Of a stretch of DNA of 64,000 nucleotides, positions 27,281-36,487 are shown piece after piece; position 1 is the first letter of the stretch; each line of letters begins with the position of its first letter. The stretch spans positions 310,001 to 374,000 of the forward strand of contig CAVSNQ010000017.1 in assembly GCA_963729365.1 (NCBI GenBank), in the 5' to 3' direction. The translations under genes were made by a program, and so were the position numbers. Source of the stretch: JASHPR01 sp963729365. GTDB lineage: Bacteria > Actinomycetota > Actinomycetes > Streptosporangiales > Streptosporangiaceae. Under the pieces are notes generated by a model. The model was given only the letters and a program-made list of their open reading frames with translations, was not told the DNA's origin and did no database searches.

Positions 27281-27331
27281 GGGACTGATGGGGCCCGCGA
27301 GGGGCCGGACCAACCGGGCTCCATCAGTCCC
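27281..27331 (+). terminator. intra-operon hairpin after the binding-protein gene
   Basis: Arms 27281-27297 (GGGACTGATGGGGCCCG) and 27315-27331 (CGGGCTCCATCAGTCCC) pair over 17 bp with one G-U-type mismatch and a 17-base loop, starting 5 bp after the stop. No U-run follows. Such hairpins typically protect the upstream message or partly terminate, giving more binding protein than permease. Confidence 0.7.
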
Positions 27332-27369
27332 GGCCAGCCACGAGCCACGAGTCATGAGAAGGGTTTTCC

Positions 27370-28311
27370 ATGACGGTAATCGAAGACCTGGCCCCGCCCC
27401 CCAAGGTCGGGGTCCGGCCGCGCGGGGCGAGCCGCCGTGACGGGTGGCAGCGCCGCCTGCCCCTGCTGCCGGCACTGATCTACATCGTGATCGTCACCCA
27501 GATCCCGTTCGTGGTGACGCTGTGGTACAGCTTTCAGAGCTACTTCTTCAACGTCCCGGCTCCGGCGCACTTCATCGGCTTCAGCAACTACACCACGGTC
27601 CTCACCAATGCGGCCTTCCGGGGCTCGCTGGTGCGCTCGGTGGTGATGACCGCCACCTCGGTGATCGTCGCCATGGTCCTGGGGATCGCCTTCGCGATGC
27701 TGCTGGACCGCAAGTTCATCGGCCGGGGCGTGGTCCGGACGCTGATCATCACCCCGTTCCTGGTCATGCCGGCGGCGGCGGCGCTGGTGTGGGCGGGCCC
27801 GATGCTCGACCCGAACTTCGGGCTGGTGAACTGGCTGCTGGAGCCGTTCGGCGTCAACCACGTGGCCTGGCTCAGCACGTACGCGCTGGGCTCGGTGATC
27901 GTGGTCATGATCTGGCAGTGGACGCCGTTCATGACCCTGATCGTGCTCGCGGGCCTGCAGAGCCAGCCGTCCGACACCCTGGAGGCGGCCAAGGTCGACG
28001 GGGCCGGGGCGCTCGCCACGTTCCGCGAGCTCACGCTCCCGCATCTGCGGCCCTACATCGAGCTCGGGATCCTGCTCGGCTCGATCTACCTGGTCAACGC
28101 GTTCGACGCGGTCAGGCTGATGACCAACGGCGGCCCGGGGACCTCGACCACCAACCTGCCCTTCTACCTGTACCAGCAGGTGAACTTCGCGTTCGACGTC
28201 GGCGGCGCGGCCGCGGCCGGCGTGATCACGGTCATCCTGACCATCATCGTGGCCACGTTCGCGCTGCGGATGTTCGCCAGGGTCTTCCAGTTCGAGGAGG
28301 CGGGCGTATGA
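27370..28311 (+). CDS. polyol/sugar ABC transporter permease 1 (CUT1)
   Basis: 313 residues with six membrane helices and the cytosolic EAA loop EAAKVDGAGALATFRELTLPHLRP (about residues 205-228), typical of the MalF-like permease of CUT1 importers. The N-terminus is basic and cytosolic. Its TGA overlaps the ATG of the second permease by 4 bp. Confidence 0.92.
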   Translation: MTVIEDLAPPPKVGVRPRGASRRDGWQRRLPLLPALIYIVIVTQIPFVVTLWYSFQSYFFNVPAPAHFIGFSNYTTVLTNAAFRGSLVRSVVMTATSVIVAMVLGIAFAMLLDRKFIGRGVVRTLIITPFLVMPAAAALVWAGPMLDPNFGLVNWLLEPFGVNHVAWLSTYALGSVIVVMIWQWTPFMTLIVLAGLQSQPSDTLEAAKVDGAGALATFRELTLPHLRPYIELGILLGSIYLVNAFDAVRLMTNGGPGTSTTNLPFYLYQQVNFAFDVGGAAAAGVITVILTIIVATFALRMFARVFQFEEAGV

Positions 28312-29165
28312 CCACCACGACGCTGCGGCCCGGGGGTACCGGGCCGCGCCGGTTCCGCGAGATGTCACAGCAAGTGGGCTGGGGAATCGTCGCGTGGGTG
28401 GTGGGGATCGGGTTCTTCCTGCCCGTGCTGTGGATGGTGATCACGGCGTTCAAGCCGGAGTCCGCCGCGGAGACCTGGCCGCCCCAGTTCATCTTCAAAC
28501 CGACCCTGTCGGAGTTCCGCCTGGTGTTCTCGGGCTGGGGCCCCTTCGTGACCCACTCGATCATCGCGACGATCGGCTCCACGATCCTGGTGCTGCTGCT
28601 GGGCATCCCCGCCTCGTACGCCCTGTCCGTGTATCCGGTCAGGCGCTGGCGCGACGGCCTGTTCTTCTTCATCTCCACCAAGATGCTGCCGATCGTGGCC
28701 GCGATCGGCCCCCTGTACGTCCTCGCGCTCAAGACGCACCTGCTCGACACGCTCTGGCTGCTGATCATCCTGTACACCGCGATGAACCTGCCGCTCGCGG
28801 TCTGGATGATCCGCTCCTTCATGCTCGAGGTGCCCAAAGAACTGCTCGAGGCGGCGCGGCTGGACGGCGCGGGGCGGATCAGGGAGATCACCGGCGTGAT
28901 CATGCCCATTATCTCCCCCGGGCTGGTGTCGACCGCGCTCATCTGCGTGATCTTCGCGTGGAACGAGCTCTTCCTGGCGCTCAACCTGACGATCACCAAC
29001 GCCGCCACCATGCCGATGTACCTGATCAGTTCCGTTCCCCAGGAGGGGCTGTACATCGCGCACCTGTCGGCGGCGGCCACGGTCGCCTCGGTGCCGGTGA
29101 TCCTGGTGGGCTGGATGGCCCAGCGCTCGCTGGTCCGGGGCCTGTCGATGGGAGCAATCAAGTGA
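28308..29165 (+). CDS. polyol/sugar ABC transporter permease 2 (CUT1)
   Basis: 285 residues from ATG 28308 with six helices and the EAA loop EAARLDGAGRIREITGVIMP (about residues 182-201), the MalG-like partner. Coupled to permease 1 by ATGA, so longer upstream readings of this frame are not real. Followed after 40 bp by the ATPase gene. Confidence 0.92.
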   Translation: MTTTTLRPGGTGPRRFREMSQQVGWGIVAWVVGIGFFLPVLWMVITAFKPESAAETWPPQFIFKPTLSEFRLVFSGWGPFVTHSIIATIGSTILVLLLGIPASYALSVYPVRRWRDGLFFFISTKMLPIVAAIGPLYVLALKTHLLDTLWLLIILYTAMNLPLAVWMIRSFMLEVPKELLEAARLDGAGRIREITGVIMPIISPGLVSTALICVIFAWNELFLALNLTITNAATMPMYLISSVPQEGLYIAHLSAAATVASVPVILVGWMAQRSLVRGLSMGAIK

Positions 29166-29205
29166 ACGGCCGCGCATCCGGCGGCGCACCGGGCGGAGGT
29201 CCCCG

Positions 29206-30294
29206 ATGGCTCAGGTGAAATACGTATCGGCGACCCGCGTGTACGCGAAGGGCGCGCCGCCCGCGGTCGACGCTCTCGACCTGGATATCAAGGACGGCGA
29301 GTTCATGGTCCTGGTCGGGCCGTCCGGCTCGGGCAAGACCACCGCCCTGCGCATGCTGGCCGGGCTCGAGCCGCTCGACGGCGGGCGCGTCGAGATCGGC
29401 GACCGGGACGTCACCTTCGTTCCCCCCAAGGACCGGGACATCGCGATGGTGTTCCAGAACTACGCCTTGTACCCGCAGAAGACCGTCGCGGAGAACATGG
29501 GCTTCGCGCTGAAGATGCAGGGCGTCCACAAGGATGAGCGGGCCCGCCGGGTGCGGGAGGCTGCCCGGCTGCTTGACCTCGACGACCAGTTGCTCGAGCG
29601 CAAGCCCAAGCAGTTGTCCGGCGGGCAGCGGCAGCGGGTGGCCATGGGCCGGGCCATCGTGCGTGAGCCCAAGGTCTTCCTGATGGACGAGCCGCTGTCC
29701 AACCTGGACGCCAAGCTGCGCGTGCAGACCCGCAGCCAGATCGCCGAGCTGCAGCACCGCCTCGGCATCACCACGGTCTACGTGACCCACGACCAGGTGG
29801 AGGCGATGACCATGGGTCACCGGGTGGCGGTGCTGAGCGGGGGCCAGTTGCAGCAATGCGCCTCGCCGCGCGAGCTCTACGACAATCCGGTCAACCAGTT
29901 CGTGGCCGGGTTCATCGGCTCGCCCGCGATGAACCTGCAGACCGTCCCGTTCGCCGACGGCGGCGCCCGGCTGGCCGGCACCACGCTGCCCCTCCCGGCC
30001 CCGATCCGCTCGGCGGTCACCGCGGCCGGCCTGAGCGAGCTCGTCCTCGGGATCCGGCCGGAGCACCTGCACCTGGCCAACGGATCCGGGGATCTGTCCG
30101 GCGACGTGATGCTGGTGGAAGAGCTTGGCGCCGATGCCCTGCTGCACGTGCGCCTGGCCGAGGGCGGGAACCCGGTGGTGGCGCGCGCCGAGGGGCGCAG
30201 GCCGCCGGCCCTGGGACAACACGTCACGTTCCACGTCCAGCCGGATGACGTGTTCGCGTTCCACCCGGTGACGGGCGCCCGCCTTGCCGGTTGA
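29206..30294 (+). CDS. polyol/sugar ABC transporter ATP-binding protein (MalK/UgpC type)
   Basis: 362 residues. Walker A GPSGSGKTT (about 39-47), signature LSGGQRQRVAMGRA (about 139-152), Walker B KVFLMDEPLSNLDAKLR (about 158-174), H-loop VTHDQ, and a C-terminal TOBE/OB regulatory domain (GIRPEHLHLANG ... VQPDDVFAFHPVTGARL). This is the MalK-like subunit with both permeases. GGAGG ribosome site before the start. Confidence 0.93.
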   Translation: MAQVKYVSATRVYAKGAPPAVDALDLDIKDGEFMVLVGPSGSGKTTALRMLAGLEPLDGGRVEIGDRDVTFVPPKDRDIAMVFQNYALYPQKTVAENMGFALKMQGVHKDERARRVREAARLLDLDDQLLERKPKQLSGGQRQRVAMGRAIVREPKVFLMDEPLSNLDAKLRVQTRSQIAELQHRLGITTVYVTHDQVEAMTMGHRVAVLSGGQLQQCASPRELYDNPVNQFVAGFIGSPAMNLQTVPFADGGARLAGTTLPLPAPIRSAVTAAGLSELVLGIRPEHLHLANGSGDLSGDVMLVEELGADALLHVRLAEGGNPVVARAEGRRPPALGQHVTFHVQPDDVFAFHPVTGARLAG

Positions 30295-31798
30295 GCCCGG
30301 GCCGGCGTCCGATGCTGTCGCGCCGCGACCGCTCAACGCGCGGACGCTGGCGTACTGGAGCGGCAGGCTGCCGGTGCCGTCCTACGACCGCAGCCTGGTC
30401 ACGCCGGGCGTCGTCCACTTCGGGGTGGGCGGCTTCCACCGCGCTCACCAGGCCATGTACCACGACCGCGTGATGAACGAGGGCACGGCGCTGGACTGGG
30501 GCATCTGCGGCGTGGGGGTGATGCCGGACGACCGCGGGATGCAGCAGGTCCTGGACGCGCAGGATGGCCTCTACACCCTGGTGCTCAAGCATGCCGACGG
30601 GACGTACGAACCGCGGGTGATCGGCTCCATCGTCGAGTACTTGTTCGCGCCCGACGATCCGGAGGTGGTCATCGAGAAGATGGCCGCGCCCACGACCCGG
30701 ATCGTGTCACTGACGATCACCGAGGGCGGGTACAACATCCACGACGCCACCGGCGAGTTCGACGTGGCCAACCCGGACGTGATCCACGATCTCGAACCTA
30801 ACGCGGTGCCGCGGACCACGTTCGGCCTGATCACCGAGGCCCTCAGCCGCCGCCGCCAGAACGGCCTCGCACCGTTCACGATCATGTCCTGCGACAACCT
30901 GCCGGGCAACGGCCACCTGACCAAGCGGGTGTTCACCACCTTCGCCCGGCTGCGGGACGCCGAACTCGGCGACTGGGTCGAGCGCGAGGTGCGCTTCCCC
31001 AACTCCATGGTCGACCGCATCACCCCGGTGACCACCGACGCCGACCGGGCCGAGGTTCGGGAGCGGTTCGGGATCGAGGACCGGTGGCCGGTCGTTTGCG
31101 AGCCCTTCACCCAATGGGTGCTCGAGGACGACTTCACCGCCGGGCGGCCGCCGTACGAACAGGCCGGGGTGCAGCTCGTGCAGCAGGTCGAGCCCTACGA
31201 GCTGATGAAGCTGCGGCTGCTCAACGGGAGCCACCAGGCCATGTGCTACTTCGCCTACCTGTCCGGTTACCGGCTGGTGCACGAGGCCGCGCAGGACCCC
31301 TTGTACCAGGCCTTCCTGCTGGGCTACATGGACGAGGAGGCCACCCCCACCCTGACCCCCGTGCCCGGGGTGGACCTGGACGGGTACAAGCACACGCTGA
31401 TCGAGCGGTTCTCCAACCCGTACATCCGCGACACGATCGCCCGGCTGTGCGCGCAGAGCTCGGACCGGATCCCGAAGTGGCTGCTGCCGGTGGTCCGCCA
31501 GCAGCTCGCGGCCGGCGGCGAGATCAGGCGGTCGGCCGCGGTGGTGGCGAGCTGGGCCCGCTACGCGGAAGGGGTGGACGAGCAGGGCCAGCCGATCGAG
31601 GTCGTCGACCGGCTGGCCGGCACCCTCACGCGGCTGGCCCGGCGCCAGCGCGAGGACTGCGATGCGTTCATCGCCAACCGGGACGTGTTCGGGGACCTGG
31701 CCGACGACAAGCGCTTCGTCACCGCCTACCGGTCCGCGCTGGCCTTGCTGCACGCCAGCGGGGCACGGGCGACGCTGGAGTCGCTGGTCGGACCGTGA
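30284..31798 (+). CDS. mannitol/polyol dehydrogenase, long-chain (mannitol 2-dehydrogenase family)
   Basis: 504 residues of the metal-independent polyol-specific long-chain dehydrogenase family. N-terminal NAD site VVHFGVGGFHRAHQAMY (about residues 43-59), middle SCDNLPGNG, and catalytic motif KLRLLNGSHQ (Lys, Asn, His). It would oxidise mannitol, arabitol or a similar polyol to the ketose with NAD. The frame starts at TTG 30284, overlapping the ATPase end by 11 bp, so the true start is slightly uncertain. It completes the uptake operon: import, then oxidation. Confidence 0.92.
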   Translation: MPVEPGPASDAVAPRPLNARTLAYWSGRLPVPSYDRSLVTPGVVHFGVGGFHRAHQAMYHDRVMNEGTALDWGICGVGVMPDDRGMQQVLDAQDGLYTLVLKHADGTYEPRVIGSIVEYLFAPDDPEVVIEKMAAPTTRIVSLTITEGGYNIHDATGEFDVANPDVIHDLEPNAVPRTTFGLITEALSRRRQNGLAPFTIMSCDNLPGNGHLTKRVFTTFARLRDAELGDWVEREVRFPNSMVDRITPVTTDADRAEVRERFGIEDRWPVVCEPFTQWVLEDDFTAGRPPYEQAGVQLVQQVEPYELMKLRLLNGSHQAMCYFAYLSGYRLVHEAAQDPLYQAFLLGYMDEEATPTLTPVPGVDLDGYKHTLIERFSNPYIRDTIARLCAQSSDRIPKWLLPVVRQQLAAGGEIRRSAAVVASWARYAEGVDEQGQPIEVVDRLAGTLTRLARRQREDCDAFIANRDVFGDLADDKRFVTAYRSALALLHASGARATLESLVGP

Positions 31799-31837
31799 CG
31801 GGTCGCCGGTGAGCGCGACTCTGCCACACTACGGGTC

Positions 31838-32479
31838 ATGCAGACGCTGGTTGCCGATCACCCGCTCGTCGCGCACAAGCTGACCGCGCTGCGGGACGTG
31901 AACACCGAGACCCCCATCTTCCGCCGGCTCACCGACGAGCTGGTGACCCTGCTCGCCTACGAGGCGACCCGCTACATGAAGGTCGAGCCGGTCTCGGTGA
32001 CCACCCCGGTCGCCGCGGCCGCCGGGGTGAAGCTGGCCCGGCCCAACCCGCTCGTGGTCCCGGTGCTGCGGGCCGGTATCGGGATGCTCGACGGCATGGC
32101 CCGGCTGCTGCCCAGCGCCGACGTCGGCTTCGTCGGGCTGGCCCGCGACGAGGAGACGCTGATCGCCTCGACGTATGCCGCCCGGCTGCCCGCCGACCTG
32201 ACCGGGCGCGACGTGTTCGTGCTCGACCCCATGCTGGCCACCGGCGGCACCCTGGAGACCGTGATCGCCATGCTGGTGTCGCGCGGCGCGGCCGCGGTCA
32301 CCGCCATCTGCCTGCTCGCCGCGCCGGAAGGCGTGGCCCGGCTGGCCGCGGCGTTCCCGGGCGACGACCCGGTCCCGGTCCGGGTGGTGACGGCCGGGAT
32401 GGACCAGCAGCTGAACGAGCGCGGGTACATCGTGCCCGGGCTCGGCGACGCCGGGGACCGGCTGTACGGCGAGATTTAG
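31838..32479 (+). CDS. upp: uracil phosphoribosyltransferase
   Basis: 213 residues, full-length. The PRPP-binding motif VLDPMLATGGTLETVIAML is near residues 127-145, and the C-terminal uracil-binding GYIVPGLGDAGDRLYG follows. It converts uracil and PRPP to UMP. The 39-bp gap before it contains a possible -10 (CACTAC), so it may have its own promoter. It belongs with the pyrimidine salvage genes further right. Confidence 0.95.
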   Translation: MQTLVADHPLVAHKLTALRDVNTETPIFRRLTDELVTLLAYEATRYMKVEPVSVTTPVAAAAGVKLARPNPLVVPVLRAGIGMLDGMARLLPSADVGFVGLARDEETLIASTYAARLPADLTGRDVFVLDPMLATGGTLETVIAMLVSRGAAAVTAICLLAAPEGVARLAAAFPGDDPVPVRVVTAGMDQQLNERGYIVPGLGDAGDRLYGEI

Positions 32480-32549
32480 CGCGATTATCTCAACGTCGTT
32501 GTTATCGTACCTTTATCCGCCGTTGGCCTGTAATTCATGACCATTCCCC

Positions 32550-34097
32550 ATGCTGAGCCCCATGCTGACACGTCGGAAATTTCTCACGCTCATGGGCGCC
32601 TCCGCCGGTGTGGCGGCCACCGGCTCGGAACTCCTGTCCCAGGCCGCGGCCAGCGCGTCGGCCCGGTTCCCGCACGGCTCGAACGGCATCGAGCACGTGG
32701 TGGTGCTGATGATGGAGAACCGTTCGTTCGACCATTTCCTCAGCTGGCTTCCGGGGGCCGACGGCCGGCACGACTTCACCTACCTGTCGGCCGACGGCAA
32801 CACCTATCCCAACTACCCGCTGGCTCCTGACTTCCAGGGCTGCGGGTACACCGACCCCGACCATAGCTGGGAAGGATTCCTGGTCGAGCGCAACTTCGGC
32901 CGGATGGACGGGTTCCTGCAGCGGCCCACCACCCCCGCGGACAATCCCGGGGTCACCATGGCCGCCGCCAACACGTTCCCGGTCGGCTACTACACCAACC
33001 TCAACCCCGATCACACGCCCAAGGCCGTCCCCGACCTCCCGGTCATCGGGGCCCTGGCCCAGCACTACACGGTCCTGGACCGCTACTTCTGCTCGTTCGC
33101 CGGCGAGACGTTCCCGAACCGGTTCTACCAGCACGCGGCCACCACCGACCGGGACCACAACAACGACACGATCTCGACGCTGCCGACCATCTGGGACCAG
33201 CTGTCGCCCATCCCCAACACCCAGGGCGTCCCCACCGGCGGGTACTTCTTCCGTGACCTGCCCTTCCAGGCGCTGTGGGGCCTGAAGTACTTCCCGTTCT
33301 GGCATCCGTTCGCCGACGGCGACACCGACGCGCTGGGCATCCCGGTCCCCGCGCTGTCGTTCATCGACACCGTGGCCCAGGGGCTGCTGCCCAACGTCAG
33401 CTTCATCGACCCGGCGTTCGACACCGAGGGCAACGGGACCTCAGCCGACGACCATCCGCTGGCCGATATCCGGCTCGGGGAACGGTTCATCGCCGACGCC
33501 TATCACGCGCTGGCCAACGCGGGGTACCTGGACAGCACGGTGTTCGTCGTCACCTTCGACGAGTGGGGCGGGTTCTTCGAGCATGTGCCGCCGCCGCAGG
33601 TCATCGACGACACCAACCCGGCGGACGTCGACCACAGCGGGGACGGCACCACGCCCACCGATGGCCAGCTGATCCCGAATTACAAGCAGCTCGGTTTCCG
33701 GGTGCCGACCGTCGTGGTCTCCAATCTCGCCGCCCCCCGGGTCGACCATCGCGGCCCGTACGAGCACACGTCCACGCTGAAGCTGATCGAGTCCACGTTC
33801 GGACTGAATTCGCTCACCGCTCGTGACGCTAACGCCCTTGACTTGGGCCACGTGCTCGACCGCTACCCGCGCCGCCCGGTCCCGGCCGGCGCGATCCCGA
33901 CCAGCAGCCAGGTGCTGGGGCCGGTCAGTGACGCCGCCGCGATCTGCAGCGCCGACAGCGTCCAGTCGCTCTCGCCGGCCCCGGTCGTCCGCGGAAAGCG
34001 CCCGGCCGAGGCTCCGGTACTCTCCCCGTCCGGGGTGCCGTCGGGCGCCGGAATGGTGAACTTCGGCCGCCAGTACCGAAAGGGCCAGACCGGGTAG
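32550..34097 (+). CDS. Tat-exported phosphoesterase (phospholipase C family)
   Basis: 515 residues. Twin-arginine signal TRRKFLTLMGASAGVAATGSE at the N-terminus, then the phosphoesterase family start HVVVLMMENRSFDHFLSWLPGADG with the metal/nucleophile-bearing residues, and FDEWGGFFEHVPPP later. Members are extracellular phospholipase C or acid phosphatase-like enzymes. ATG 32562 is an equally good start (MLTRRKFL). Convergent with the aldehyde dehydrogenase pair (8 bp apart). Head-group preference unknown. Confidence 0.88.
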   Translation: MLSPMLTRRKFLTLMGASAGVAATGSELLSQAAASASARFPHGSNGIEHVVVLMMENRSFDHFLSWLPGADGRHDFTYLSADGNTYPNYPLAPDFQGCGYTDPDHSWEGFLVERNFGRMDGFLQRPTTPADNPGVTMAAANTFPVGYYTNLNPDHTPKAVPDLPVIGALAQHYTVLDRYFCSFAGETFPNRFYQHAATTDRDHNNDTISTLPTIWDQLSPIPNTQGVPTGGYFFRDLPFQALWGLKYFPFWHPFADGDTDALGIPVPALSFIDTVAQGLLPNVSFIDPAFDTEGNGTSADDHPLADIRLGERFIADAYHALANAGYLDSTVFVVTFDEWGGFFEHVPPPQVIDDTNPADVDHSGDGTTPTDGQLIPNYKQLGFRVPTVVVSNLAAPRVDHRGPYEHTSTLKLIESTFGLNSLTARDANALDLGHVLDRYPRRPVPAGAIPTSSQVLGPVSDAAAICSADSVQSLSPAPVVRGKRPAEAPVLSPSGVPSGAGMVNFGRQYRKGQTG

Positions 34098-34105
34098 GCG
34101 AGCCG

Positions 34106-34963
34106 CTAGATCCCGACCGGGTGCCAGACGGTCTTGGTCTCCAGGAATGCCAGCAGCCGCCCGGTACCCGGCGCCGCGGCCCAGTCGTCATCCGCGGCGA
34201 ACACCCGCTTGACGTTCTCGGCGGCCAGCCGCTCCAGCCCGGCGCGGGCGGCGGGCTCGACCCCGGTCAGGTCGATCGCGTTGACGTCCATGTGCCCGGC
34301 CAGGACCGGGGCCAGCTCGGCCGTGAACCCGGTGAGCACGTTCACCACCCCGGCGGGCACGTCCGAGGTGGCCAGCACCTCGGCCAGGGTGACCGCGGCC
34401 AGCGGCCGCCGCTCGCTGGCCAGCACGACCGCCGTGTTGCCGGTCGCGATCACCGGTGCGAGCACGCTGACCAGCCCGAGCAGGCTCGACTCGGCCGGGG
34501 CCACGATCGCGACCACGCCGGTCGGCTCGGGCACGCTGAAGTTGAAGTACGGCCCGGCCACCGGGTTCGCGGCGCCGGCCACCTGGGCCACCTTGTCCGG
34601 CCATCCCGCGTACCACACCCAGCGATCGATCGCGGCCGCCACGGTCTGCTCGGACCCAGGAACATCAAGACCCTCACCTTGAACGATAGTCACGGCGAAC
34701 TCGGCCGAACGAGTCTCGAGCATCTCCGCGACCCGGTAGAGAACCTGGCCGCGGTTGTAGGCCGTCGCGCCCGACCACCGCCCGACCGCGGCCCGGGCGG
34801 CGGTCACCGCGTCCCTGGCGTCCTTGCGGGAGGCCTGGGCGACGTAGGCCAGCAGGTCGCCGTGCGTTCCAGGCACCGGGTAGGACCGGCCGGACTCCGA
34901 CCTGGGGAACGCTCCGCCGATGAACAGCTTGTAGGTCTTGCGGACGTCCAGCCGGTCAGCCAT
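34106..34963 (-). CDS. short aldehyde-dehydrogenase-like protein lacking the catalytic domain
   Basis: 285 residues that match only the N-terminal cofactor-binding half of aldehyde dehydrogenases (LFIGGAFPRSESGRSYPV, then PTGVVAIVAPAESSLLGLVSVLAPVIATGNTAVVLAS, VPAGVVNVLTGF). The conserved Asn-Phe-Pro-Trp-type motif is altered, the LELGGK motif is absent, and the catalytic-Cys region is missing. The end (LAFLETKTVWHPVGI) is clean, so it looks like a stable short paralogue, not a broken gene. It overlaps the full-length dehydrogenase by 8 bp and may act as its partner subunit; that role is inferred. Confidence 0.75.
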   Translation of the reverse strand: MADRLDVRKTYKLFIGGAFPRSESGRSYPVPGTHGDLLAYVAQASRKDARDAVTAARAAVGRWSGATAYNRGQVLYRVAEMLETRSAEFAVTIVQGEGLDVPGSEQTVAAAIDRWVWYAGWPDKVAQVAGAANPVAGPYFNFSVPEPTGVVAIVAPAESSLLGLVSVLAPVIATGNTAVVLASERRPLAAVTLAEVLATSDVPAGVVNVLTGFTAELAPVLAGHMDVNAIDLTGVEPAARAGLERLAAENVKRVFAADDDWAAAPGTGRLLAFLETKTVWHPVGI

Positions 34964-36413
34964 CGAGATACGCGGCCAGCCCGTGCCTGCCGCCCTCCCG
35001 CCCGAAGCCGGACTCCCGGTACCCGCCGAACGGGCTGGCCGGGTCGAACCGGTTGTAGGTGTTGGCCCAGACCACGCCCGCCCGCAGCCGCTGCGCCAGC
35101 CACAGGATCCGGCTGCCCTTCTCGGTCCAGATCCCGGCGGACAGCCCGTACGGCGTGTTGTTGGCCTTGGCGACCGCCTCGTCCGGGGTGCGGAACGTGA
35201 GCACGGAGAGCACCGGCCCGAAGATTTCCTCCCTGGCGATCCGGTGCGACTGGCTGACCCCGGTGAACACCGTCGGCGGGAACCAGAAGCCGCGCTCGGG
35301 CAGCTCGCACGGCGGCGACCAGCGCTCCGCGCCCTCGGCCTCCCCGGCGTCGGACAGCTCGCGGATCTTGTCCAGCTGCGGCCGCGAGTTGATCGCCCCG
35401 ATGTCGGTGTTCTTGTCCAGCGGGTCGCCGAGCCGGAGCGTCCCCAGCCGGTCGCGGAGCCGGCCGACCACCGCGTCGGCGACCGATTCCTGCACCAGCA
35501 GCCGGGAGCCCGCGCAGCAGACGTGGCCCTGGTTGAAGAAGATGCCGTTCACGATCCCCTCGACCGCCGCCTCGACCGGCGCGTCGTCGAAGACCACGTT
35601 CGCCGCCTTGCCGCCGAGCTCGAGGGTCAGTCGCTTCCCCGTGCCCGCGACCGTGCGGCTGATCTGCTTGCCGACCTCGGTCGACCCGGTGAACGCCACC
35701 TTGTCCACCCCCGGATGGGCGACCAGCGCCGCGCCGGTCTCCCCCGCGCCGGTCAGCACGTTCACCACCCCGGGCGGCAGCCCGGCCTGCTGGCACACCT
35801 CGGCCAGCAGCAGCGCGGTCAGCGGGGTCGTCTCGGCCGGCTTGAGCACGCAGGTGTTGCCGGCGGCGAGCGCCGGGGCCAGCTTCCACGCCGCCATGAG
35901 CAGCGGGAAGTTCCACGGGATGACCTGGCCGGCCACGCCGACCGGCCGTGGCGACGGGCCGAACCCGGCGTGCTCCAGCTTGTCGGCCCAGCCCGCGTGG
36001 TAGAAGAAGTGCGCCGCGGCCAGCGGGACGTCGACGTCGCGCGATTCCTTGATCGGCTTGCCGTTGTCCAGGCTCTCAAGCACCGCGAACTCACGCGATC
36101 GCTCCTGCAGGATGCGGGCGATCCGGTACAGGTACTTGGCCCGCTCGGCCCCGGGCATCGGCCCCCAGACCTGCTCGTAGGCGGCGCGCGCGGCCGCCAC
36201 GCCGCGGTCGACATCGGCCGGGCCGGCCTCGGCCACCTGCGCCAGGGGCTCCTCGGTGGCCGGGTTGACCGTCGCGAAGAGCCGCCCGTCGGCGGCGGGC
36301 ACGAACTCGCCGTTCAGGAACAGGCCGTACTCGGACGCGAGCGTCACGATCTCCCGCGACTCGGGCGCCGGCGCGTAGTCCCACTCGGCGTGCCCGGTCA
36401 GCTCGGCCTGCAT
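34956..36413 (-). CDS. aldehyde dehydrogenase
   Basis: 485 residues from ATG 36413. NAD-site motifs VIPWNFPLLMAAWKLAPALAAGNTCVLKPAETTPL and FTGSTEVGKQI, general base in LELGGKAAN, and catalytic Cys in FFNQGHVCCAGSRLLVQ (about residues 290-306). It oxidises an aldehyde to the acid with NAD(P). In this neighbourhood acetaldehyde from DeoC is a likely substrate. The longer open frame upstream has no coding character and runs under the NIPSNAP gene. Confidence 0.92.
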   Translation of the reverse strand: MQAELTGHAEWDYAPAPESREIVTLASEYGLFLNGEFVPAADGRLFATVNPATEEPLAQVAEAGPADVDRGVAAARAAYEQVWGPMPGAERAKYLYRIARILQERSREFAVLESLDNGKPIKESRDVDVPLAAAHFFYHAGWADKLEHAGFGPSPRPVGVAGQVIPWNFPLLMAAWKLAPALAAGNTCVLKPAETTPLTALLLAEVCQQAGLPPGVVNVLTGAGETGAALVAHPGVDKVAFTGSTEVGKQISRTVAGTGKRLTLELGGKAANVVFDDAPVEAAVEGIVNGIFFNQGHVCCAGSRLLVQESVADAVVGRLRDRLGTLRLGDPLDKNTDIGAINSRPQLDKIRELSDAGEAEGAERWSPPCELPERGFWFPPTVFTGVSQSHRIAREEIFGPVLSVLTFRTPDEAVAKANNTPYGLSAGIWTEKGSRILWLAQRLRAGVVWANTYNRFDPASPFGGYRESGFGREGGRHGLAAYLDG

Positions 36414-36487
36414 CAGCTGCGGTCCCGTCCCTCGGCGTCGTGGCCTGGGCCTCATTCTCGCACGCCGGCCGGCGACGTAACGCAGGC

